Part shown: positions 13,501 through 24,400 of the stretch, piece by piece
Numbering within the stretch: the first letter of the stretch is position 1
Layout: each line of letters opens with the position of its first letter
NCBI GenBank assembly: GCA_964030785.1
Contig: OZ034968.1
Location: 38,237,186 to 38,301,185 of the forward strand
From: Siderastrea siderea
Lineage: Eukaryota; Cnidaria; Anthozoa; Scleractinia; Rhizangiidae
Direction of reading: 5' to 3'
DNA: 64,000 nucleotides
Notes under the pieces: model-generated
Databases searched by the model: none
Seen by the model: only the letters and a program-made list of their open reading frames with translations
Told to the model about the DNA's origin: nothing
Made by a program: the position numbers and the translations under genes

Positions 13501-16500
13501 TTTACGTAGCCACTGAATTACTACCACAAATTATTTTTAGAAAGTATTCAAAACTGTCTAAAATAGCTTTCTAACTTTTGGCGTACGTCTGGAGGCACGT
13601 GACTATGGCCAAAACCTTCGTTTCACGAGCGGGGGAGGGAAAAATGAACGGTCGTACTTGTACTTAAGACACATACAAGCCTCGCGCGGTGAGATTTTAA
13701 ACAATTTTATCTTTGCATAATAAATCGATTTTGGCATCAAACTAAACAAAGCCACTAAACGACCTAAAAGGAAAAATATTAATTTGGTTCTCTGCCAAGG
13801 TGCATAGACCTCGTTGCGCATGCCTCGTACGCCATGGCGTCCGGCGCTCTTACTCAAGTAGATGCAATTCTTGACATATCGCGGTTTTAGTTACCGCATT
13901 CTTGTCAGATAAACAAACAGCTTTTTATAGCAAAGCATTATACCCCACACAGCTTGAGAGAGCTTGAGTTTCAGTCACAGCAACATTCAACGGTAATTTT
14001 CTTCTAAGTGTGGCGGAAAAGGGACACGTGAAATGCGTCGGAAGTAGGAAGCAGTCTTTTTAGGACACAAAACACTTGTAAAGAGTACTAAATATTAAGC
14101 CTCACGCACCTGCAATGGCGTGCGCTCTTTGTAATCACGAGCTTCAACTGATGCCCCGTAGGCAAGCAAAATCTTGACACATTGTGAGGCTTCATTCCTT
14201 GCGGCAAAGTGAAGTGGGGTTTGTAACTCTCCTTTGGTTGTGACATGAAAATCAGCGCCATTTTCGATAAGAAACCTGACCATCTCTGGAAAATCTACTG
14301 AAGCAGCCACATGCAACGGGGTGCGACCATAATCGTCGGCGTTATTGATGTCTGCACCTATTCAATGAGAAGCTAAATATACCATTTCACATATACAATT
14401 AACCTTTTTAAAATGTTCAGTCTTATAATTCTCTGCTCTCTTAAATCGCGATAATAACTGACGTTTGCTTTAAGGTGTTTCACAACTGCCACGGCCACTT
14501 TCTATTTCTTCTAGAAGCTTCACGAGTCTTGTCAGAGGTTAGAAATATCCTGTTGCCACACTGTTGGGCAATTCCTTATTGATTATCTAGAGCAATGAAT
14601 TTAATCAATAGCAATTAGGAAACACTGTTGAGTGATTTTCGATTTCAATGATTTCAATTATCAATCATTTTCAATCAATTAATTTTGTTGTTGGTTATAG
14701 TGACTGGTTTCCAAGAATTAACTTTTTTGATTAATACCGCGGGGAGTCCAAATTCTGTTATGTTTTTCCTGGTGAAAAGCTAAATCTGAAAGCTTATAAA
14801 TCTAGAGCAGTGAGCAAAAAAGTAAATGTCACATCATTGGTTGATAGTTTCACAATATTCATCCAAAATAGCAACAGCGAACATTCAACGTAAAAAATTA
14901 ATGCAACCCTCTTCGCATTCCATGAATATTTGTTTTATTGTCGCCATTTTCAAGCCAAAACTTCAACTTTTAAGGTTAGATCTTTTGCAGTCAAATAGAA
15001 GGAACTCTTGGCTTTAAGAAAGATCTACATAACATGGCAAGATGACCTGTGTCATAAAACCTCCAAGATGAATTCGGAAACATCTCGAAAAACAGACAAA
15101 AGTCAAAAGTCAAAAGAACCGCTTTCAATGATCGATAACAAAAACCAATCAGAACTTAGTGCGACGAACCTGAACGCTTTTCTTAAAAGAAAAATCTATT
15201 TTAACATCTGCAAGCACCTATGCCCCAGTGGACAATGGGTGCGGCTAACGAAGAAAGCTGCATATAAGTAGACTAAAGATGCGTGACGACTGGGATATGA
15301 GCGCAAACGAATTTATAAAGAGCAGAAACAGGCTCTTATAAACCAAGACTTCGGTGGTAAAAGAGGTTTGGGACTTGTAGCTGTAGATGCTGGTTGAGGC
15401 AAATTTTATTTAGGCTGGACTAAGTCTTATCGAAGGCCATTGGTTAGAGCTGGTCCAGTTAGATTCTGGATGCAATAAGAGAACTGGGAAATAAAAAGAA
15501 ATAAAGACATACCTTCTTAAAGGAAATGAATACTCCTTAAAATAAACGCGAATTCCAAAAATTGACCTCAATTTAAGTCTTGTTGGTCTATCGAAGCGAT
15601 AATTTCCGCGACCTTTGTAATGGACAGCTAACTTCCAGGACGCTGATTTCAACACAAAAGTCTGAATCCTGTCCTTAGATATAGGTAGACATTGATGTTT
15701 TATATGTTGCAATCTTCAGGTCATGAAACTTCAAGATCTGAGGCTCTTCAAGGTTTTGCCCTCAGTTACTGTATGCCGGGCAAAATATCTTTGCCATCAT
15801 CACTGTAGTGTTTCTCAAGAAAATACAATACAACACACTCATGTTGTTTTGTTTCAACTAGAAGTTTGCCTTCTCTTTTCCGTTAATGTTCCTTTATTCT
15901 TAACAATTTTTCCTTGAACTTGGGTTAATTTTAGTGGCGTTAAGTTTCAATGAGACACCTTAATGAACACAAACGTTAAGATCTTAAAGTACGGACTACA
16001 GGTAAATAACGTCGATATAGTTCTTAGACGTAACCAAGTCTTGGTAACTACATTCATAGCGTATTACCAACGTTATGGAGCTACGAAAGGAGAGTTACGT
16101 AATGCTGTATTCGTCACATATTAAATAGAGAATTAGCTCCCTCTATTTAATTAGCGAATTATGAGTTCTAAAGTTGCGTATTGGTCCAGAGGAATTTACC
16201 TAGGTCTATCTGTTTTAAATAAGCCTGTGCTAGATCAAATCCGTTAGCTAGCCAAGACGTCCCTGAGTTCTAGCCGGGTATTAAAAAGGATTATTAAGGA
16301 GGAAAAACTTCAGCAAAAAGGAGAAGGGTAACCCAAGTAAGGAGCTTTCGCACGCTGCATTTAGGACTTGAATATCTTACCTCGTTCAACGAAAAACTGT
16401 GCAACGTCTACTCCCCAAGTTTTGGAAGCTTCATGAAGTACTGTTTGACCGAACCGATCTCTGGTGTTCACTGAAGCCCCATTACGTAACAACGACTGAA

Positions 16501-18415
16501 TGTGCTCCAAGTCCAATGAGTCGTCTGCATCAACACAGCTTGACATCCTGGCGAAATACTGCAGCAAGGCATGGTCTGGATCTTCTGGTTTGCTTACCCC
16601 ACTTGATTCATTTTCACTCTCCTTTTTCTCTCCTTCTCCCTCTCCAGATTCTCTTCGCACCCTATTACTGTTTTGTACTTCGTTCTCCCCACTCACTCCT
16701 TCGGCAAGTTCCAAAATAGCAGCGTACGAGCCTGCGCTTACCTTCCGTTTATGCGAACGTGTGTCACTTGAGGTTGCATGAACCTTTTGCAACATCTTCT
16801 CATGATTTACCGCGTTACTGTTTCGTCTCTTCATCACACTACCTGGCGATGGGGGTGGTGGAGATTGCCTTTCACTCTCACGTTCAAGCACCACTGTTAA
16901 AACACTGTGATCTTGACTAACCTGCGATCAGACTCTATTTTCGTTTCGCTCGGTGAAACATTCAGGCGCGACGGGCGAAACGAAAAATAGAGCCTGATAC
17001 AATTCTTCTACGGAACGTCTGCCGCCCACTTTTTTGATTGATTGACATTTAGCAAAATAGCCAATCAAAATTTCTTCTGCTTGCACGATCCTCGGTATGC
17101 AAATTTCCCATAACGGCAATTCGCAAAAAGTCACGCAAATGTCGGCAAAATAAGAAAATCATAGGCTACATACATTCTAGACACAAGCACTCAAATTTAC
17201 ACGATTGCTAACTTGAAGGTTCCGGTATTGTGCATGGTTGCTCTGTCTGAGCTGAAACTGAATGAAAATTCAAAACACGACGAGGTTGTCAGGTACCAAA
17301 ATATGCTGCATGCTTGAATCCTTTCCCATTTCAGGTGGTATCCGGAAATATTCCCTTCGCATTTGTCACCGATTTTCTGCGTAAAAAAACCTTGGCAATT
17401 AAGAGAAATACCTTCAGTTTCATTCTTTAGAATGAAGATACAAATAAAACCGTTTATAAACATAGGAGTATTTTGTAATTAATTTAGTTCCAGAAGTGAT
17501 AAATATTTGAGATTAGCAGCGAATTTTATCTCTAAACAGCAGCGAATTTTAAAACGAAGAACATTTATTATAAAACTAGTCAGATCTTTTGATGTCAATG
17601 TCAGAGATCAATAAAACGACATAAGTATTAAAGAATGAATGAATAAACTGAAAATTGTATTGCGACTTGATTGCGGTTCTCGCCAAACATCAGTTTGCCG
17701 TTAAGTTTACCGAATTATCGGTTGACTTGTTGATCATTCTTGGCGAAAGATACTTGTTCGTCTGCTGTTCGCTTTGTTTCGTAAAACGCGGAAACAACCT
17801 CTACTCTGTTCATGTTATCAATACCAGCTGAAAGCCGTCAAATAAAAATTCCGAGACACGATGCGATAAAACGGAATACATACTTCACTCATACTTCACT
17901 GCTCCTGTACTTCTCTGCTTGCGTCAAACCGAACGCCATTCTCAGGAGAGAAAGAAATGGTGACAATTCTCCTAGAACGACAAGAATTTATTAGAGCAAC
18001 ACATTTTACTTCGGCAGACTTGTTCCCTGGTTGTTCCTTGGCGATGGCGGTCTGATCGAAATTACTTCCGTTGACAGCTCTATTGTTAAAGGGCCAATGA
18101 GATTGCGAGATTCCCGCGGCCAAAATTTGGCCGCCGACACGAGCTTCTGTGAGAGATTGTATCAGGCCCTATTTTAGCGAGCGACCAACGTAAGAGAATA
18201 TGAGAGCGATGCTAAAATTCGGCCTGATCGCAGGTTAGATCTTGACTCACAGAGGAATTGCGACCTGTGATTTGATGAAAATCAATGGCAGATAGCTGTG
18301 GAAGCAAACCATTTGCCAATCCAGTTGAAATCGTATGCGCTCGCTGTGTGAATCCATTTTCGCCATTATCCTTCTCTTCGTACTCCACTGGCAAGACTTT
18401 ACTGCGGCTCAACAT
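10515..18415 (-). CDS. TRP-type ankyrin-repeat cation channel, gene B
   Basis: Five coding exons on the minus strand: 18415-18251, 16921-16381, 14357-14110, 13007-12882 and 12701-10515, giving 1,088 residues. The 248- and 126-bp exons have the same lengths and phases as in genes A and C. Ankyrin repeats span about residues 200-370. Six membrane segments follow near 435-455, 472-487, 554-575, 583-602, 622-645 and 690-711, with a pore loop near 654-674 (QYPLADNYGF) and a post-S6 helix beginning NTFQRVYDNARA. The long cytoplasmic tail has heptad-like coiled coil, then a 19-residue acidic Ser/Pro repeat. It ends in a block shared with gene C (LSGQAARDEYIARLKESL). Of the first 60 residues after the TTG codon at 12689, 50 match gene C. 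Exon 1 is interrupted by a transposon (16918-18237). I model that as an intron because the joined reading frame SSVSQDHSVLT matches gene C apart from a three-residue indel. Without that splice the gene would be truncated at its N terminus. Confidence 0.85.
10759..10986 (-). repeat. 57-bp coding minisatellite, about 3.8 units
   Basis: Units start at 10759, 10816, 10873 and 10930, each 57 bp. Each encodes 19 residues of the form ESSSPSEGNEKAPSSGPED in the C-terminal tail of TRP gene B. The units are nearly identical in DNA, so the expansion looks recent. Gene C has only a short Ser/Arg-rich linker at the same place. Confidence 0.92.
16918..18237. mobile_element. Mutator-like element forming an intron in TRP gene B
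   Basis: A 1,320-bp insertion in the first coding exon of gene B. Both ends read TAACCTGCGATCAG inward (14 of 14 matching). Imperfect inverted similarity continues for roughly 95 bp, including a shared GCCTGATACAAT word near both inner ends. The flanks carry a perfect 9-bp duplication, GATCTTGAC (16909-16917 and 18238-18246). No transposase frame is visible inside, so it is non-autonomous. On the minus strand the tip next to the downstream exon reads GATCGCAG/GTTA, which supplies a splice acceptor. The donor GTGAGT is host sequence overlapping the duplication. The proposed intron is 18250-16922. Confidence 0.85.
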
Positions 18416-21401
18416 TTTTCCTTTACCGATGCCAATGTCTTTATGAGTAGGAGCTTGTTGAAATTTTAAATCAGACGATCTTTTCGCTTAAGACTCGTTC
18501 AGTGTTTCAGTTGTCGGAAGACAGACAGCGGAAAACTGATAATAGTTGTTTCAGCAAAGATATAGAACACTGAAGTTGACCTAGCAGGGGTTTGCATAAT
18601 CAATGGCGTAACGAACAAAGCTGAAAAACTCGCTATTACCCAGCCTAGGTATAGAGTCTTGGCGTTCTCAACAAATCGTTGTCCGCGGAAGGTCTGGTCT
18701 CGTTAGATCGAAGCCTCGGGCGGGAGTGAAAGTGTTATTCGATGACATCACTCAAAGTAGAGTCCAGTCTTAAACGCGCCGAAAACGTTAAGGGCTCAGC
18801 TGCTGTTATCTACAATCGTTGTCGTTGATGAGCAAATGGCTTCTCTTGAACAGAGGCAATATCTGATATCCGTATGGCGTCCTTAGGGGCTCAGTACAGA
18901 AAAAATATCGCCTGATTGCAAAAGTGGTGAGAAAAACTGTGGAGTTGAAATAATAATTCAAATGGCAAGCAAAGGATCTTCGGTTGTCATTAGTCCAATC
19001 ATAAATAAATGGCTAGATTCACTGCTTACGTATAAATGGAATTGCTTTGTAAAACGATAAGCCTGGTTACAAGTCGTAATAAACCTTTTTTACTAGACAG
19101 GGCTCGGAATAACGCAATCTGCGTGTCCGGGGCAGGATTTCCAGTACTTAACGTTTTTTCATGCTTTTTACAAGCCTAATCGACTCGCATTCCAAGACAA
19201 ATTTTCGTTCAGCCTGTAAAAGGTTATTAATTAAAAAGTGTGAAGAACTTGATTATCGCGAAGCTTGGGGGCATTTGCAAACCTGATCTTACATCTTTGG
19301 GCAAATCCCCGGTAGAAAAAAGTTAAACCCACTTACAGTCAGCTATGCAAACGTTAAGTACAAGAAGGAAGAAGGCATCCAATATTGCATTTAGAGCCGG
19401 AACTTGGTAGATTTACTCTAACTATGTATTGCTATTAATCAAAATAAAACCACGAGTCCCGTGTTAAAACAATGTTTTCCATGTCGATTTTTCTGGGCAT
19501 TCTACTGAAATCTCTAAATTTGTCTGACTTAAACCTAAGGTTTTAATGAAACAGAAATATTTCTTTCGTTGGCAACATATTCCCCAGCATTCTCGAAAAC
19601 TAGAATTTAAACTAGAGTTTGACATATCAGTAAAAGTGAATATACGCCTTTCAGGTACTTATATTTAAACTTAACTAGAAAGAATTCTGCGAGCACGGCC
19701 TTAGTGTCACTAGGAATAAACAATCATAAACCTGAGATTAAAAATTGTTGAATTTCAGCATATGGCCATACTTCTGGAGACAATACACGTTCTACCATTT
19801 GTGGCTTCACTAAAATCGAAGACGAAATTCGCTTTCTTTTCTATTGTAGTACTTAACTTCTCAATTCTAAGGAACGGGTATAAGATAAAATAAATAATGG
19901 TAAATTCGACAATATTGAGCAGCATCCATCACAGAATTGATCAAAGAATAGACCAACTACTTTGATTATCCTATTAAAATGCAATCGTTAACGTTTATTG
20001 CATAACGTTTTGATTAACGAGACATATTGTCATTATCATTATTGTTATCATCATCATTATTATTTTTAATAAGTATTATTATTATTTATTGTGATTATTT
20101 TTTAATTTCTGCACTTTTTAAAAACTTCATAGTTTGTTGTGTTGTCGATTTTGCGATACGGTACGAATTCATGATCATACAATTAGATATTATTGTTGTT
20201 GTTGGTTGACTGTAGGGATGCATAATGGTTATACCTCACAATATGAGATTTCCCGTATCAATTTTTTTAACAGATGAAAGAAAACTGCCTTTTTGTGTTG
20301 AAATTGAATATATAAATAGGCCGCTGTATGTAACACGGAGGAAAGTTTTAGAAGATCTCAGAAGTTTGGTGAATGTTGTTGTTGTTGTTGTGTTTTGTCT
20401 GAAAAACGTGTTTTTGTTCTGAGAGGATCTCGTTTCGGCAATATTGCCGTGTGAAGAAAGTACACGGCTAGAACTTGCCTCAAGTCAATTTGATAGCTGT
20501 GTACTCATCTAAAGGCAGTGTTGCCGAAAAATATCATTTTGACACCCAATGAAACCAATAGAGAAATCATTTACGCCTCAAACACGCTACTCTGAGATTA
20601 ACATCAGGTCGCAGCAGTGCCTGTGTAGCTAGAATCACGACAATAAAAATGATATGTGTAAGCTAATACAAGATGATCTGTTCGAATTCTTTAGCTGAAA
20701 GCAGGCTAAGAAAATGTTAGGAAATGGAACCGTTCTCCCGAATTCTATAGCTACTTTGGCTTTCCGAACTGAATGCTAGCTGATCTTACATGTCGCACTC
20801 TAAACGACAAATTTGTCAGTCCAAAATCAATATTAATTAAAGAAGCCACGTCACGATATTTTGAGATGTTTCAGGGCCGTTGAAAACTGTCGTTAATTGG
20901 AAGGAAACCTTAATATAATAGTTTACCAGCGTAGACAAACACCAAAGAGGAAAGAATAAGCCAAAAGGGAAGAAGGATGGTTAATGATGGAGACGATTAA
21001 CTCAGATTGCAAATGACAAACTTGAAAAGTTTAGGCTAAATTTTTGAAGACGAACAAACCGTGACGTAGCTCCTTCAATCAGTCCGCAGTTTACGAACGT
21101 TTGTGATGACCGTTTGCCAAAGAAAACTCTAGTTTTCATCCCAGTTATGTGAGAATATCTCAGGCCATTTAAACTTTCTGAACAGACATCCCCCGAAATG
21201 AACTCGGCGTTCAGTGGATGCCCCTGCCCCGTGAATACGACCACATTTTAACAACCTGTTTTTGTTCATATCAACCGACGATGTTCCACTGTAAGTGCTT
21301 TTAGTTTTCATGCTAATGCATCCAAGGGCATAAATAAAGCAACCATTAAGAATCGAATACATTGTCACTAAATGTTTGTTTTAACTGTGTTTTTTCAAAA
21401 T
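18416..21401. other. Spacer between TRP genes B and C
   Basis: Apart from the TRP relict at 18904-19103, no gene is recognisable. The stretch around 20027-20400 is rich in ATT, ATC and GTT microsatellite tracts. The 18420-18900 part lies upstream of gene B and should contain its promoter. The 20900-21400 part is 3' flank of gene C. Confidence 0.4.
18904..19103 (+). pseudogene. Relict of a fourth TRP channel (start of membrane exon)
   Basis: One frame reads ISPDCKSGEKNCGVEIIIQM and continues to YKWNCFVKR, a stop, then AWLQVVINLFY and a second stop. This lines up with gene A around its first membrane segment (ALEVIVQL..., VKWNYFGKRGAWLQVITNLFF). It is on the plus strand, opposite to the flanking genes B and C, and closer to gene A at AWLQV. 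No pore, later segments or ankyrin exons were found nearby. It is a dead fragment, either of a lost gene or of a partial duplication. Confidence 0.75.
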
Positions 21402-24400
21402 TCAATCATCTTTGTCCTTTTCTGAGTCGCTTTCCTCTGCAGACTTCTTCAAACTTTCCTTTAGTCTGGCAATGTACTCGTCTCTTGCCGCTTGGCCAGA
21501 CAAGGTGATATTTCTCCTTCGCTGCTTCTCTGTTGAACCTCCTTCACCTTTATCGAGATCAGACATCGTCGCGCCGTCAGGAACGGTTTTACGGGTGGGC
21601 ATCCCAGCTGCTTTCACCACTTCTCTGTTGGCCTCAACAATCTGAAAGCCGCCCGCACTGCTTGATCTACTTCTTGGTTTAGGACTCGGTCTTCTGTCTT
21701 GTTTTCCCTTGCTCTTGTCTTCTTCGACGCTGACAACATAAGCTTCCAGGTCTTCTACTCTAGCTGTTATTTCCTGTTGATACTTATCATAGTGCGAGCT
21801 AACGTCCTTGAATTCGGTTTCCAGTTGGTCGAACCGTGTGTTAATGCTGGTTTCTAGCACGCTACTCCTTAATTTGGCCTCCGTCTCGAGAGTTTCGAAT
21901 TTCTGATCTATGCCACTCACAACGTTACCAAACTTCTCATCCATGTTAGTGTTCAAATTGGTCACTTCCTCATTGACACTCTTTATCGCTGACATCTGCT
22001 CTTTCCCTTGCTGCATTAACTTGGTGATTTCTTCATAGATGATGGCGTTAAGGCTTCCAATCTCCTCAAGCCTAAGATGAAGGCGCTCAAGTGATTGTTC
22101 CATCTCCTTCTGGGATCGTTTCAAAAGGTCGATGTCTTCCAGCACTGTATCGAATTCGCTTTTCTGGACTTTTCCAAACTTCTTTCCTCCAAGACGATCG
22201 CTGACGATGGTATGAACCAAGGCAATCTTTTCCTTCTGTTTTCGGTTCTGGTCTTCTTCGTCTGAGATAATTACAAGGAGGTCATTCCCCTCTGGACTGC
22301 ACCTTGTTCGGATGTGTTCTCGGTAGCGTTTAACCGTCTTGTCCGACGCGTCAGACTCCAGATCTTGCAAGAGGCGGGCACGCTGCATGGCCGCCGTTGC
22401 ACGTGCATTGTCATAAACACGTTGAAACGTATTAGAGAGAAGCGCAATGTACAAGTTCATCAAAATAATAGCTGCAATGAGGAGAAACGTTCCACACAAT
22501 ACACGCGCCATGATTGGGGCGGCTTCCTCCAAGCGATCAAAGCCGTAGTTGTCCACTAGTGGATACCGAATAACTGTATAAATCAAACCGTACACGGTGT
22601 CGTAACCTTTGACAGGATGCTCAGAGCGACTGCCAAACAACATCCAAAAAGCAAAGGCGTAAGGGATGTAGAACATGCCAATGACAAAGCCGTATCTGAT
22701 CGTGTCCGCGAGAATGTTATCCAGCATGACCACAAATGGACCTTGTGCCGGGAACGGTCTAGCGAACTTCAGCAGTCTGACCCAGACCAAAATGATGGTG
22801 CATGCGAGGATTCGGATAAATACATCGTTGTATCTATTGTTTTGGACGACGACATTGATAATGTGTAATATAATGACGATTATGAGCATCATATACACCA
22901 CCCAGTCAAAATAATTCCACCTATCTTGAAAATAAAACTTTTGGCGTTCCTTGATCTGGCGAACGTGCTGCTTAACGAACGTTTTTTCCTGCGTCCATCG
23001 CGGATGACAGTATTCTAAATCGCGCTTGATTTCTTTCTTTCTCCACGTAATATACTTTTTGTTTTGTCTTCTAGACTGGTAGAATTCTTTCACCTCTTTC
23101 CTTATTTCGTTGAACGTTAAGATCACAACGAGTGCCTCAAAGGGTATTCGCCAGGCGTTCTTGCTGAGGGGAGAGTAGTAATCGTTCACGTTCGTAGGAT
23201 GGGTAATTCCAAGAACAGTGTACGCCACAGTAAGTAAGACGTTGAGAAAAATCCCTAGCCATGCCCTCATGCCAAAAAATCCCCATTTGACTTCTATTAG
23301 TCGTTGGAATATCGGATGCATTATCAGCTCAAAGCAGTTCATTTCCACAACTGCTTGCAAGGGTGACGTGACAACCGAGCGACTTTTCGAGTTTGGTGGA
23401 TCGCAATACTCAAGGAAGTTGAGATAATATCGCTGCTTTCGATGAGATCTGTCGGTGATGTGAAACTGATCCAACGCTCGAAGTGCCTGACAAAAAAGAG
23501 AAAGCTGTGTTATTCTATCACAGTTTTGTAGTGAATTTTATGATAGGCAGCCGAAATACAGTTACACAATTCGACCAAATAAAACGAAATGATGTAATGA
23601 GCTTATCTGAAAACCTGGAAATGAAGAATCCCTGCTGGACAAAAAGTAGGTTGTCGAATCATTAACCCTTGGGCGTACAAGGGGAGGGGATGATCGCTTC
23701 TCATTTTGAATGAAATCCAAGATGGCCGCCATCTTGGATGACGTCACGGGCCCCCAGCATTGCCACAACCAGTAATATATATCTCATCTTGCAGAGCACA
23801 TCACAGGCTACCTACCAAAGGTAAAATCTCTTCGGAATATTGTAACACAATAAAAACCCAGGGGATGGGTTCTCCATCAAACACCCTCCCTTGTACCGTG
23901 GTGGAGGTGTGACTTTGCTTGTACGTCCGAGGGTCAAGACTCAGCCAAACTAAGGGAACATTTTCGATCCAGTATTGCTCAAAAGGTTGGGATATATATG
24001 CAACATGTTGCATGGATTTGTTTGGTCACCAAGTTGAATGATGTCAGGACGAAGTCTAAATTCCATCAAAAATTTCATTCAACTTGACCAACAGTTCGAT
24101 TGTTCATAAATGTGAACAACGAAAGGTGGATTTGGCTGGCCGGCTCGTCCAGCATCGTTAACCTTGAGCACGCGTGGTAAACATCGTAGAATATCATTCA
24201 GCATTCAAAGGAATCCAGCATGCCCTATCCTTGCCAAGTTCCTCGGCCTCCTTAGAGGCCTGGAAAAAACCTTACAGGAACTTTGGAAGTTGTGTTCAAT
24301 GTAAGATGACGTTGAACCATCGACAACAGATTAGTCTGGCCAAATATTAAAGTCATGCATCAACATTGCCTTCCCTTGGCCATTTAAAATATTTTCGAAC

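Noticed and set aside
16361..18415. Reading gene B as a pseudogene because its first exon is broken by a transposon
   Set aside because: The join TCT/GTT restores the exact frame and peptide, and all later exons are intact, so an intron is the better reading pending transcript data.
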